Shown: positions 46,101-54,691, counted from the stretch's first letter. The stretch: DNA of 64,000 nt from Citreicoccus inhibens (GCF_019039035.1 NZ_JAHNZT010000015.1:107233-171232); one strand, 5' to 3'. Translations and numbers: made by a program. Notes: generated by a model not told the origin, from the sequence alone.

Positions 46101-46310
46101 GTGGTGCCGCTGATGACCGCGCAGGGTGCGGGCGCCGCCTCGCGCAACTCGTTGGGGACGGCGGTGTTTGGCGGGATGCTCGTGTCCACCGGGGTGAACT
46201 TCGTCTTCATCCCGGGCCTGTACGTGCTGATGCAGAAGCTGCGCGACCTGGCGAGCCGCCTCGTCCGCGGACAACAGGGCATGCGCCATCCCGTGGAGGG
46301 GGAGGCCTGA
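43161..46310 (+). CDS. RND multidrug efflux pump, AcrB/HAE1 type
   Basis: 1049-residue proton-driven inner-membrane pump, the family's normal length. TM1 begins FFIRRPVFASVCSIVLTLGG; the proton-relay Asp pair D409-D410 is in GLVVDDAIVVIENIER; TM10-12 include LVMLVGLASKNAILIVEFAEQ, and the conserved RLRPILMTSIAFLLGVVPL helix is present. Two large periplasmic loops (about 40-335 and 560-870) form the porter and docking domains. The last gene of the operon; a 12-base terminator lies 85 bases beyond. Substrates unknown; no fourth component. Confidence 0.96.
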   Translation: MFIDFFIRRPVFASVCSIVLTLGGAIALTTLPIAQYPDLAPPQVTVIANYVGASAEVVESAVTVPLEQELNGVEGMRSIASSSGNDGSSQITLTFEPTRDIEVATIDVQNRVSRAAARLPSQVNQTGVVVSKASNQVLLSVAIFSPDDRYDTKFLSNYADVNLKDAIKRVRGVGDVRIFGERKFSMRLWLDPTELARRKLTPQDVTRALQEQNLQVAAGQVGQPPSANEQPYQLAVRARGRLVEPAEFGDIVLMRQPDGQSVRVKDVARVEMGAENYSTLLRFSGKQAVGMAVLQLPTANALDVRDSVFAELERLSKQFPPGLQLQTGTDTTLAVRATVHEVLQTLVEAILLVILVIFLFLHGWRSVLITALTLPVSLVGTFVFVRWMGFSINTLTLFGLTLATGLVVDDAIVVIENIERIMVERKLPADRAAREGIHEVAGAILAISIVLVAVFVPVALFPGTTGAIYRQFALTIAASVAISTFCAFTLTPALSARMLAHSSGEKWAFFRQVDRVLDGMRAAYGRSLRWLLKRPVIVLVAFLLCIGAMVALIRATPLGFIPDEDQGYLLVSVLGPEGTSLTQTEKVMEQVEAVLKAQPEVRAIFANGGFSAFGTGSNMANIFVSLKPWPERPRADQSVAALVERLRAPLGRIGGARVIPLQPPAIRGVGGVGGFQFVVTDTTGTYSLDALASSVQDLMAKGSEEPRLRGVFSGFNADTPLLDVEVDRQKAKALGVPIEQIFSTMQVYLGSQYVNDFNYASRAYRVYVQAEQQFRDSATDISAFYVRSDSGDMIPLESLVKVVPTVSAQVIRHHNLFRSADLSGQPAPGVSSEQAMEAMESLAARTLPQGMVGEWTGVSQEQRQSGAETQVMFGLGLLFVFLVLAAQYESFSLPLVIILSVPLAILGALGLQLLRGFANDVFCQLGLVMLVGLASKNAILIVEFAEQLRGRGKSTVDAVVEAAEVRLRPILMTSIAFLLGVVPLMTAQGAGAASRNSLGTAVFGGMLVSTGVNFVFIPGLYVLMQKLRDLASRLVRGQQGMRHPVEGEA

Positions 46311-46395
46311 GGCTGGGGCAGTGCCTCTCCGGACAGTGTCTGCCCAAGGCACGCTCGGAGAGGCGCCCCCATCACGGGCTGCGCGCTCTCCGCGT

Positions 46396-46428
46396 CAGCG
46401 CCCGAGCCCCTCGACGGCTCGGGCGCTG
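46396..46428. terminator. Bidirectional hairpin between convergent operons
   Basis: CAGCGCCCGAGC (46396-46407) and GCTCGGGCGCTG (46417-46428) form a perfect 12-base stem with a nine-base loop, between the RND pump (plus) and the ECF41 sigma factor (minus). Confidence 0.6.
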
Positions 46429-46442
46429 CTGCGTCCTGCACG

Positions 46443-47417
46443 CTACCGGCTCAGGGATACCTGCTGATTGAGCCGGCCCATCTTGTGTGGGTTCCGCATG
46501 GCGTAGATCCGGGAGATCCGTCCGCGCTCGACGACGACGCTGATGGCGGTGTCAAATTCGCCAGCGACGTCGACCCGCAGCGCGGGCGCACCGTTGATCC
46601 ATACCGTCGAGACCTGGGCGTCCACGGCGACCTTGGAGAAGCGAGAGAGCGCTCCGGCCACCCGGGCGCCACCGACGAGCGGACGCAGGACCGCCGCCAC
46701 CACGCCGCCGCCATCGGCGACCAGCACCACGTCCGGGGCGAGAACATCGAGCAGGCTCTGCAAGTCGCCCGAATGGACCGCGGCCTGGAACCGCTGAAGG
46801 ACGACCTCTTGCTCCGCGCGGTCCACCTGCATCCGCGGTCGCCGCGCGGCCACGTGCTCTCGCGCGCGGTGGGCGATCTGCCGGATGGCCGCGGGGGTCT
46901 TGTCGAGCATCGGGGCGATCTCGTCGTATGGCAGGTCAAAGACCTCCCGAAGCACGAACACCACCCTTTCGGCCGGAGTGAGCGTCTCCAACACGGTGAG
47001 CATCGCAATCGAGACGCTCTCCGCGAGTTCGACGTCCTCGGAGACATCGGGGCTGGTCAGCAACGGCTCGGGGAGCCACTCGCCGACGTAGTCCTCCTTG
47101 CGCCTCGCCAGTGTGCGCAGTCGGTTGAGAGCCTGCCGGGTGACGATTCGAACCAGATAGACGCGCGGGTCGCGCACCTCGGCCCGGCCCGCATCCCCGA
47201 TGTCTGCCCATCGCAGCCATGCCTCCTGCACGACGTCCTCTGCATCGGCCGCGGAGCCGAGCATCTCGTACGCGACCGTGAAGAGCAGGCTGCGATGGGA
47301 GGAGAAGTGAGCCTCCGCGCTCGGTGGAACCTGGGCCTCCTCAGGCGAGGAGGCCGAGACGGGTGCGTCGCCGGGAGGCGCTACCCCAGGCGACGGCGGG
47401 CGCCCAGAGGCCGTCAT
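46443..47417 (-). CDS. ECF41-family sigma factor
   Basis: 324-residue extracytoplasmic-function sigma factor with the C-terminal SnoaL-like extension typical of ECF41. Sigma-2: SLLFTVAYEMLGSAADAEDVVQEAWLRW (given in part) at about 44-70; linker motif WLPEPLLT; sigma-4: LETLTPAERVVFVLREVFDLPYDEIA at about 142-170. The extension (about 205-320) carries DGGG followed by V where a basic residue is usual, and NPHKM in place of NPDKL; in ECF41 these elements tune activity in place of an anti-sigma factor. ATG 47417 overlaps the stop of the COE gene by four bases, so the two are coupled. Confidence 0.92.
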   Translation of the reverse strand: MTASGRPPSPGVAPPGDAPVSASSPEEAQVPPSAEAHFSSHRSLLFTVAYEMLGSAADAEDVVQEAWLRWADIGDAGRAEVRDPRVYLVRIVTRQALNRLRTLARRKEDYVGEWLPEPLLTSPDVSEDVELAESVSIAMLTVLETLTPAERVVFVLREVFDLPYDEIAPMLDKTPAAIRQIAHRAREHVAARRPRMQVDRAEQEVVLQRFQAAVHSGDLQSLLDVLAPDVVLVADGGGVVAAVLRPLVGGARVAGALSRFSKVAVDAQVSTVWINGAPALRVDVAGEFDTAISVVVERGRISRIYAMRNPHKMGRLNQQVSLSR

Positions 47418-48010
47418 GACGCGGACACAACTCCCAACTGTGCGCTCGGCAGGCCCTTGGGCTTCAGGCCGCAGGCCGCGGAGAAGCCCTCGGCCTCGAT
47501 GCCCAGCGCCGTGTTGGTGCGGGTCGTCATCTGGGCGAAGCCGATGATGGAGGTGAGCTCGATGAGCGCGGAGTCACCGAGCTGCGCGCGCAGGCTCGCG
47601 ACCATCTCATCGGTCACTCGTGGAGGGGTCTGGCTCATCGCCTCGGCATACTCCAAGACCTCCTGCTCCAGGAGGTTGAACGCGTTGGACTGCCGCCACT
47701 GCGGGACTTGCTGCGCCTTGTCCAAGTCCAGCCCCTTGTTGCGGGCCATGAAGTAGTTGAGGTCCAAGCAGAACGAGCAGCCCACCAACGAGGCCACCGC
47801 AATGTGCGCATAAGACTTCAGGCTCTCATCGCATGCGCGCCACTGATGGAGCTTCTGCGAGAACCCCATCTGGGCCTTGAGCACTGGCAGGTTGTGCCAC
47901 AGCACACCGAAAGCCTTGGGGACCAGGCCGAACATCCGCTGGGCGAACATCTTCACGATGGCGCCGTAAAGGCCGGTGATCTGCTTCGGGGGAATCCTGT
48001 TCGAGGACAT
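47414..48010 (-). CDS. Carboxymuconolactone-decarboxylase-family protein (COE partner of ECF41)
   Basis: 198-residue AhpD-like helical protein. The redox/catalytic motif is SLVGCSFCLDLNYFMARNKG, a CxxC with downstream His replaced by Asn/Phe. HIAVASLVGC, LEYAEAMSQTPPRVTDEMVASL and TSIIGFAQMTTRTNTALG are the usual framework. Known ECF41 operons contain a carboxymuconolactone decarboxylase, oxidoreductase or epimerase gene that is the main target of the sigma factor; this arrangement (COE first, sigma second, overlapping) matches. A candidate ECF41 promoter lies 43-69 bases upstream. Confidence 0.9.
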   Translation of the reverse strand: MSSNRIPPKQITGLYGAIVKMFAQRMFGLVPKAFGVLWHNLPVLKAQMGFSQKLHQWRACDESLKSYAHIAVASLVGCSFCLDLNYFMARNKGLDLDKAQQVPQWRQSNAFNLLEQEVLEYAEAMSQTPPRVTDEMVASLRAQLGDSALIELTSIIGFAQMTTRTNTALGIEAEGFSAACGLKPKGLPSAQLGVVSAS

Positions 48011-48052
48011 GTCACGTCTCCGGGTGTCAGCGTCGGATTGCTTCGACCTGAA

Positions 48053-48079
48053 GACACCGGGCGCGCCAACGTTGTGACA
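48053..48079 (-). promoter_or_regulatory. Candidate ECF41 promoter
   Basis: On the minus strand TGTCACA (48079-48073), 16 bases, then TGTC (48056-48053). ECF41 promoters are known to have TGTCACA at -35 and CGTC at -10, so this differs by one base. It sits 43 bases before the COE start, as expected for autoregulation. Confidence 0.6.
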
Positions 48080-48113
48080 CCCCATTTCGAAGCGCATTTT
48101 CCGGCCAGCCCGC

Positions 48114-48751
48114 TCACAGGAACGGGCACTCCGGGTCGCGGATGGCCATGAGCCGAACGGTCCACTCCGAGTGCCCCGAGGGTTCCTGGCCGGTCCCCAG
48201 TTCCAGCGTGTACCCCGGGCGCGTCCACGACAGGGCGAACTGCCGGGGGTCCTGGCCCTCCACTTCATCGGAACCCAAGTGAGGATCGACGCGCCCTGGG
48301 CCATAGCGGCGACGCAGCGTCTCCGCGAGGGAGTCGACGAGGGCTCGCCGCTCCTCCTCCAACCGCTTCGCGCAGTCCGCGAACGCGTCCCACTCCGTGG
48401 GGCACGTCGCCGCCGGATTGTCGATGTGCTCGACGACGAGCACGCCCGTGGGCAATCCACCCCGCCGCATCAGGCGCACGCGGGCACTTCCGAAGGGCAT
48501 CAGCCGAGCGCCGCCCCACCGCAGAACGCCGACCGTGTGGGCCGCTTGGGAATCAAAGTCGCGATTGTAGATAGTGGCTTCGGGGAGGCGGGCCCGCAGC
48601 GAGGCTTCCGTGGAGTCCCACGTCACGGGGCCAAAGAGTTCAGGAAGTGGCGCGTCAGCCCCACTCGAGTCAGACAGGGGCGGTGCACTTCGGCACGCGG
48701 ACAAAAATGTGAGGTGAAGAGCCACACCGCAATGAGCCACTGCGTTCGCAT
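48114..48751 (-). pseudogene. Lipoprotein gene with frameshift in signal peptide
   Basis: The body (from about 48700 to the stop at 48114) encodes a soluble protein of unknown family: FGPVTWDSTEASLRARLP, YNRDFDSQAAHTVGVLRWGG, CPTEWDAFADCAKRLEEERR, TRPGYTLELGTGQEP. In that frame no good start exists. An ATG at 48751 with GAGG upstream opens another frame encoding MRTQWLIAVWLFTSHF, an ideal signal start; joining the two at the run of five T (plus-strand A, 48703-48707) gives ...FTSHF-LSAC, a normal lipobox. So a one-base change in a homopolymer has split the gene, either genuine decay, phase variation or a sequencing error. Confidence 0.6.
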
Positions 48752-48826
48752 GAAGGAGCCTCACTCGAAGAACCGCCGCCACCGTGACACACGGCGGCAG
48801 CGGCATCGCAGCCCAGTGCAGGTGCG

Positions 48827-50707
48827 ATGCCGTGTCCGAGGGGCCAGCGAGGAATGCGCGGCCACCATCCAAGGCACGACCTGGTGCGGCGGCATTGGAG
48901 CCCTGAGGAACACGAGGCCCGCGGTGTGCCGCCCGATGAGATTGCGCGAAGCGACTTCCTGCCTTACGGTCGCCGGGAACATCCCGCGCGTTCGCGGTCG
49001 GTCTCGCCAGCCGGTCCCAATTCGGCGTTGGAATTGCCCCTGCAGTCCCAGATGGTGTGGTCCTCGCGCGAGAGCATGGCCGCGCAGCTCGTTTCTCTGA
49101 TCAAGAGTTCATCCCCAGAGTCCACTGACTCCCGGGTGAAGGTTCGCTACCTCTCCTTGCTCGACGTCTTCGGGAGCGCTGAGCAGCTTCCGATCCTACG
49201 CGAGCTGATCTTCGACCCTCTCGAGTCCTATCACGTCCGTGTCAATGCTCTACGTGTGGCCAAAAGGTTCGGCCTCGCTCTCCCAAGCCACGAGTTCATC
49301 CAGTTGGGTCAGCAGACTACCCATCAGGATGCGTCGGAATTGAGCTTGAGCATGCTTTTCGACTTCGCGAAGCTCGAGTCCTTCGACGACCTCATGAAGG
49401 AGGCGCTGCTGCGACTGTCTCCCGAAGAGAGGAGCAGGCTGCTCGGATTTCCTTTCGATGTTCCGCAGCCCCTTGAGATGGAGACGTGGCTGTTCGAGCA
49501 CTGGCACCAGTTCGACCGACATCTGATGGAGGCGCCGGATGCAGGCGACTCCGAGGACGTGACGATCAACACCCGTGTCGCACTCGTCCACTGGGGCCGC
49601 CCCGAAGCGTGGCAACTGCTCCGTGAATGGAGCAAGGGGCTGAGCGACGAGAGATTGAGGGCTCTGCTGAAAAGACTCAGTTGGGCAGGTTGCGAAGTGG
49701 TGGCGCAACTAGCACGCACTTCGAGTGCCATCCATCACGAGGCCGCAGAGGGGCTCTTGCTCCCTTTCAATGAACTCCTCGCACATTGGGGAGAAGAAGG
49801 ACTGCTGCATCGTCTTGACCGTGTCGTGCAGGCAGCGCATGTCCCGCACATCGCACCGCGAGGGATAGTCGAGCCCCCGATGTTCTTCTCGCGTGCGGTG
49901 GAGCTGCTAGGGGAATGGGAAGTTGCCCGGCACCGTGTGTTGTACCGACATCTCTGTGACTTCGGCATGGCGCTGGACGTGCGACTCATCCTGTACGAAC
50001 AGCTCCGAAAGCACGAACCGGCCGCCGCTGCACGTTGGGCGCTCGTTGCTTTGCGATACCCCCAGAATATGGAGCTCCTTCGTCGAGTCCTCGCGCACTT
50101 CATGGTTCAGCCTCCAACCGCGGAGGACCAACCCGTGCTCCAGGCGGCACTTCGAGCAACGGACCCGTTGGTACAACTTCCTGCGCTCGCCGGGCTGCTC
50201 ACCTTGGGCGAGAGTGGGCCAGGATGGGTGGATCGACTCCAGACACTGTCAAATGCCGAGATTCATGGCCTTCGCCTCCTGGCCATCGCCGGACTTCTTC
50301 GTTCTGGCCAGCGAGAGCGACGGGATGCCTTCTGGCGTCTGTTCATCGATGAATCCGACATGAAAATTCGCAATGCGGCCCTGCGGTGTCTCGCAGGACT
50401 GAATGCCGAGGACAAGCGCGCCTTGTGGTTGAACGGATTCGCAAAGGTGCCTGCCACGCCAGGGGGAACACCTCCCAGGTCGAAGAATGGACGCGCGCCC
50501 AAGAGTGCGTTCGAAGCGCTCTCCTGGAGCGGAGACGAGAAACACCTTTCCCGCCTGCTGGGGTTGCGACTGAAGGGAGTGATCCGACAGGCCTTCGACG
50601 ACCACTTCAGGCATCACCTGGCCCGCCAGGAAGGAGAACCCGTTGCGCCTTGGCCCCCTCGAAAGACTTCGGAGCGCTGGTGTGAAACCTGTCTACTTTA
50701 CGAATAA
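48827..50707 (+). CDS. HEAT-like helical repeat protein, unknown
   Basis: 626 residues if started at ATG 48827; ATG 48854 and 49052 are alternatives and none has a clear ribosome site. From about residue 80 onward the protein is a chain of helical pairs in HEAT/armadillo style: LPILRELIFDPLESYHVRVNALRVAKRFG (in part), LVQLPALAGLLTLGESGP, IRNAALRCLAGLNAEDKR. Trp/Leu-rich. No catalytic motif. Third-position GC is visibly lower than in neighbours (many codons such as GAT, CTT, TCT), a sign of recent acquisition. Context: between two lipoprotein genes. Function unknown; a scaffold or immunity-type role is speculation. Confidence 0.65.
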   Translation: MPCPRGQRGMRGHHPRHDLVRRHWSPEEHEARGVPPDEIARSDFLPYGRREHPARSRSVSPAGPNSALELPLQSQMVWSSRESMAAQLVSLIKSSSPESTDSRVKVRYLSLLDVFGSAEQLPILRELIFDPLESYHVRVNALRVAKRFGLALPSHEFIQLGQQTTHQDASELSLSMLFDFAKLESFDDLMKEALLRLSPEERSRLLGFPFDVPQPLEMETWLFEHWHQFDRHLMEAPDAGDSEDVTINTRVALVHWGRPEAWQLLREWSKGLSDERLRALLKRLSWAGCEVVAQLARTSSAIHHEAAEGLLLPFNELLAHWGEEGLLHRLDRVVQAAHVPHIAPRGIVEPPMFFSRAVELLGEWEVARHRVLYRHLCDFGMALDVRLILYEQLRKHEPAAAARWALVALRYPQNMELLRRVLAHFMVQPPTAEDQPVLQAALRATDPLVQLPALAGLLTLGESGPGWVDRLQTLSNAEIHGLRLLAIAGLLRSGQRERRDAFWRLFIDESDMKIRNAALRCLAGLNAEDKRALWLNGFAKVPATPGGTPPRSKNGRAPKSAFEALSWSGDEKHLSRLLGLRLKGVIRQAFDDHFRHHLARQEGEPVAPWPPRKTSERWCETCLLYE

Positions 50708-50834
50708 CAAGCGCGCTCCATGTGCGGACGCGCCCAATGAGACTCGTGAGGACAACGCACACGGTTTGCTGGAGCGCCACTGCATCCTCCCACCGAGACG
50801 GGCTCGGAGGGCCAGACAGTAGCTATCAGCCTCT

Positions 50835-52823
50835 TCACTGCGAAGCCAGGTAGCGATCGGGCCTGGGCCCGTCGACCCTGAAATCGAACAAGAAGTACGG
50901 CGGAACGCAGGCCCCTGTCCCAGGGGCACTGCCCGGGTATCGGCCGCAACCATAGTCGTCGCGACAGGGTTCATCGACAGAGCAGGCGCGCGAAGCCATG
51001 CCCGCCACGAGCCCTCGCTTCCGGACGCACTCTTCAATCGGCTCATCCAGGGGAAAGCACACCTGCTCATAACTGGAGACGAGCATGGACGTGCACACCG
51101 AGGACCCCCAGCGTGCACCGGGCCGGGCGCAGGCCACGCTGCAGAATCCGCGCGGGAACCCGTAATGATTGGCGATGCACGGAATGGCGTCAGGGGGCTG
51201 CCCCTGACACACCTCGGGCGAATCGGCGACGATCTGGTCGCCGCTCGCTCCCGGGCGTGCCACCACCCGCGCGTTCTCACAGGCGTCACCGGCGGTCCGC
51301 ATCGTGGGCGCGCAGAACCCGACCTCGTCGTGGTGACTGTCGCGGCACTCGAGCCCGGCCATGCATGTCCAGTCGGCGAAGCTTGGGTCTCCGAGCCCAC
51401 AATGCGAGCCGTAGATGCCAGCCGAGGAGGCGCGCTCGGGAAACGGCCGCGGCTCCGTGAAGGATGTCCCGGCCGCCACGCTGGCGAGCATCCGGGAGCG
51501 CCAGCCGAGCTCCTCGTGCAGGTGCGGCGAGACGCCCACCGCGAGGGCATTGAATGTCTGATTCGGATCGCGCTCCTCGCCGGGGAGGTGGAAGCCCGCC
51601 ACGGACCGGCTCTGGTGGCAGCCCGTACACGTGAAGCCGTCCAGCCGTCGCAGCAGTCCTCGCGGGGAACGAACCCGCTTCGCGTTGGCATAGGGAAGGC
51701 TCGCGAACGCGCCCGAATCCAGCTCCGCCTTGAAGAGAGCGCTGAAGACACGATTGGCGGGCCTGGAGAGTCCTCGAGGGCTCACCGAGATGGCCCGCGT
51801 GGCCAAGAACCTGTCCGGGATGACGGCGCGCCCAGAGTCGATGTCCAAGAAGCTCTTCGCGATCCAGTCCGCGAGCGCCTTCTGCTCCATCGGGTTGAGA
51901 TCCGCCCGAGGCGTGTTGAGCAGCAGCCGCGGCACGAGGCGATCCGACCGAACATCGAAGGACCTGAGGACGTACTCCGCATGATCATCCGCATCGGGGG
52001 TTCCCGGCCCGTGCAGGTTCTGGAAGTTCGTCTCGAGGCGACTCATCGGTGGCAGCTGGGTCACCAGCCGCGCCACCGCGGCGATTCTCTCGGAGGCGTT
52101 CTCCGGCAGCGCGAGCCACTGCCGGGCAATCGCCTTGCAACTCCCGCCCGGCCCCATGGGCAACGGACGGATGACGTTGATCGTCAATGGGAGGCGGACG
52201 ACAGGCCGGCCCTGCGGCTGCAAAGAGAGGCGATAGATGAGCCGGAGCTGGCCACACTCCTTGGGCGTCGCAAAGCGCATGTCGAGTCGGTTGACCACGC
52301 CCACCAACTGGAAGCTGGCGCCGGGCGCGCGCAGCCACTTCGGATTGAAGACGTAGTTCACACGCTTGGGGTCGAGCGGGAACTGATTGAGGGCGATGCC
52401 GTCCCGACTGGACAACTCGGTCATGTCGCGCTCGATGACCGAGACAAAGGACGCATACCGTGGCGACTTGAGGAGGCTCTGTGCGTCCTCACCCGGAGCG
52501 CCCAACTGCCGCCCCAAAGACAGCCCCTGCTGCTCCAGCAGGATCAACTCCGCGGGGTCGGTAAGAAGCAGTCCGGGGGGGCGCGCTGGCGAAGGACTCG
52601 GCGGCGTGCTGGGCGCTGGCAAGAACTGCGCCGGCGCGGCGAGCACGGGCGAAGGAAGTGCTGATGCGCCGGGCGATGGGGCCATGGAAAGGAGCGGAGG
52701 ACGGGCTGGGGGTCGCTCCGATGGCTCACTCGAACAGGCGGCACATAGGAGTGCGAGCATGGTTGCGATGACCCGAGCGCTGGAGGGGCGCACTCCGGGA
52801 ACGCCGCCTTCGGCCCCGGTCAT
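50835..52823 (-). CDS. Lipoprotein with CxxCH motif and Cys-rich C-terminus
   Basis: 662 residues. Signal MLALLCAAC (Cys30) and a Pro/Ser-rich spacer (about 35-90) mark a surface lipoprotein. The middle is a large domain with FNPKWLRAPGASFQLVGVVNRLDMR and NFQNLHGPGTPDADDHAEYVL; GFTCTGCHQSRSVAGFH carries a CxxCH heme-c-type motif at residues 399-403. The C-terminus has at least 13 cysteines (CGLGDPSFADWTCMAGLEC..., CSVACARPG..., CRDDYGCGRYPG) in EGF-like spacing. Related proteins in myxobacteria are annotated hypothetical. Redox role is possible if heme is attached; distal ligand not identified. Confidence 0.75.
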   Translation of the reverse strand: MTGAEGGVPGVRPSSARVIATMLALLCAACSSEPSERPPARPPLLSMAPSPGASALPSPVLAAPAQFLPAPSTPPSPSPARPPGLLLTDPAELILLEQQGLSLGRQLGAPGEDAQSLLKSPRYASFVSVIERDMTELSSRDGIALNQFPLDPKRVNYVFNPKWLRAPGASFQLVGVVNRLDMRFATPKECGQLRLIYRLSLQPQGRPVVRLPLTINVIRPLPMGPGGSCKAIARQWLALPENASERIAAVARLVTQLPPMSRLETNFQNLHGPGTPDADDHAEYVLRSFDVRSDRLVPRLLLNTPRADLNPMEQKALADWIAKSFLDIDSGRAVIPDRFLATRAISVSPRGLSRPANRVFSALFKAELDSGAFASLPYANAKRVRSPRGLLRRLDGFTCTGCHQSRSVAGFHLPGEERDPNQTFNALAVGVSPHLHEELGWRSRMLASVAAGTSFTEPRPFPERASSAGIYGSHCGLGDPSFADWTCMAGLECRDSHHDEVGFCAPTMRTAGDACENARVVARPGASGDQIVADSPEVCQGQPPDAIPCIANHYGFPRGFCSVACARPGARWGSSVCTSMLVSSYEQVCFPLDEPIEECVRKRGLVAGMASRACSVDEPCRDDYGCGRYPGSAPGTGACVPPYFLFDFRVDGPRPDRYLASQ

Positions 52824-53253
52824 CCCCCACCCACCAGCGCGCTCACTGGCGGAGGTCCGTGGCGCAATGCCAGGAGCCACGGAGCAGTCTAGAAACAGCC
52901 GGCCTGCGACCCTCGTCACGACTTCTTCGTTCGGCGCGACCCCGGACACGGCATCTCCTACTCACTGGATGCGTCGGGACGTACCCTCTCGACTGCGATG
53001 CGACAGATAGCGTCCCGACATCCGCAATAGAACGACGAAACGTCCCCGACTGCTCGAATGCCTCGCGACATCCTAAACCAACGCTCGTGATTCCCGCACG
53101 GCCTCAGACAGTGGACCTGAGGCCATGACGGCGCAGGGATGGACTGACCGAGCGCCGACCGTTGCGGACAGTGAGGTAGGCAGGCACGCGCAATCGGAGT
53201 GGTGTAGCCCCCTGAAGAGGCGGACAGGCTCGTTCGGATAGAAAGCGAGTCTG
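52824..53253. other. Gene-free interval left of the IS remnant
   Basis: About 430 bases with no coding signature. I could not find a terminal inverted repeat matching the far side of the IS remnant. Confidence 0.4.
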
Positions 53254-53710
53254 ATGATGGAGAGGAAGGCGAAAGAAGAGGCGCCGGAGGCGGGGCGTGG
53301 AGAGCCAGGAGGACGGCGACGGCGCTACTCGACAGGAGATGCTGTCGGAGGCAAAGGGGCCCGGCAGCAGCGTGTCTGTGGTGGCATGCAAGCACGGCGT
53401 CAATCCCAGCCAGCCGTTCCGCTGGAGGCAGCTGAAGGAGGCCGGGAGCGTGTCGGGGCTGAAGGCCGGCGAGGCCGTGGTGCCCGAGTCCGAGATGCAG
53501 ACACTCAAGGCACGGGTGCGCGAGCTACAGCGACTGTTGGGCAAGAAGACGTAGGAGGTGGAAGTCTTGCGGGACGCGATTGCCTTGGCGCGCGAAAAAC
53601 TGCTATCGCCCGCGGCCTTGTCCAAGCTGGAGTGCATGCGGTGAGCGCGGTGACGCGGGTGCTGGGCGTCGCACGCTCCAACTTGATGCGGACGCCAGAG
53701 TCTCGGCAGC
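53254..53710 (+). mobile_element. Decayed IS3-family element (OrfA and start of OrfB)
   Basis: Translation in pieces gives an IS3-type OrfA: RRRRYS in one frame, then TRQEMLSEAKGPGSSVSVV and HGVNPSQPFRWRQLKEAG (HTH) in another, and LQTLKAR-like leucine zipper QTLKARVRELQRLLGKKT, then a TAG where Met is normal, followed by EVEVLRDAIALAREK. About 60 bases on, VSAVTRVLGVARSNL is the start of OrfB. The catalytic DDE domain is absent. At least one frameshift, one nonsense codon and a large 3' deletion make it inactive. Confidence 0.7.
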
Positions 53711-53862
53711 CCCGAGTGAATGTGTCGAGGAGGATCGAGTCAGCTCACGAAGCGCATGTCTTCAGACAGCTTCCACCGTGCCGCGCGGGCGGAGAGCGCA
53801 TAGGCCCTTCGAGCCTGTTGCCTGGGAGCGCCATGCACGGCGGAAGTGAACAAGAGCGGTCG

Positions 53863-54609
53863 TCACGACGGACTGGAGACGTCAAGCGTTCGCGCTTCGA
53901 GCTGTCCGAGCACCGCGGGACGCATCACGCGTGGCGCCCACTCCCGCAGCAGCCGGGCCACGAGGGCATCCACTTGGTCCTCCGCCTGGGCGATGGAGTG
54001 CTTGAGGCGCTCACCGCCAAACTCGTCGTACTCGATCGCCACGGAGTCCACGTCCGTGATGCCCATGTAACCAAACGCAGTGCGGATGCTCGGCTCCACG
54101 TGGTTCATGGCCTCGATTCGCTCGCCGCGCCCATAGCCGAAGTCGCCACGTGAACTCAGGATGACGAGCTTCTTGCGCGCCTCGGTCAGCAGCGGCCAGT
54201 AGGGGTCGCCGGCTCGCGAGCGGTCGAACCCGAAGGTGCGTCCCACGCGGACGATGTTGTCGATGTATGCCTTGAACTGCGCGGGCACGTTGAAGTTGTA
54301 CATGGGCACGCCCGCGACGATGAGGTCCGCGTCGAGCAGCTCATCCACCAGCGCGTCGCTCTCGGCGAGCACATCGGTCATCCACGGTTCCCGCTTCGCG
54401 GGAGGGGTGAAGGCCGAATGAATCCAACGCCCCGTCACAGGAGAGGGCGGAGCCTGCCCGACGTCCCGGTAGACGACGGTGTCGCCTGGACGGGCCGCTC
54501 GCCAGCCCGCGACGAAGCGGGAGGACAGGCGACGCGTATGCGAACCATGGGGCGTCTGCTCGGACCCGCCTGCGCGGGCGCTCGAATCGAGATGAAGAAT
54601 CGTGGCCAT
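53863..54609 (-). CDS. azoR: FMN-dependent NADH-azoreductase (AcpD/AzoR family)
   Basis: 248-residue flavodoxin-fold reductase that reduces azo dyes and quinones with NADH. Phosphate loop LHLDSSARAGGSEQTPHGSHTRRLS (in part) near residues 5-30; the FMN-binding signature GVPMYNFNVPAQFKAYID at about 99-116; SSRGDFGYGRG near 152. Longer by about 40 residues than E. coli AzoR, mostly at the C-terminus (ARLLREWAPRVMRPAVLG). Divergent from a LysR-type gene with a dyad between, so probably induced by electrophiles or quinones. Confidence 0.9.
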   Translation of the reverse strand: MATILHLDSSARAGGSEQTPHGSHTRRLSSRFVAGWRAARPGDTVVYRDVGQAPPSPVTGRWIHSAFTPPAKREPWMTDVLAESDALVDELLDADLIVAGVPMYNFNVPAQFKAYIDNIVRVGRTFGFDRSRAGDPYWPLLTEARKKLVILSSRGDFGYGRGERIEAMNHVEPSIRTAFGYMGITDVDSVAIEYDEFGGERLKHSIAQAEDQVDALVARLLREWAPRVMRPAVLGQLEARTLDVSSPS

Positions 54610-54691
54610 GGAATGTCTCCAACGGTGGTTTCGGTTGAGGCCCGCTCATCCATCGAGCGGACCGGACACCCGGGGAAATAGGAGCTGGCCA

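Noticed and set aside
53254..54153. 299-residue plus-strand gene
   Set aside because: Joins the IS3 remnant in a wrong frame to the antisense of azoR; not a real protein.
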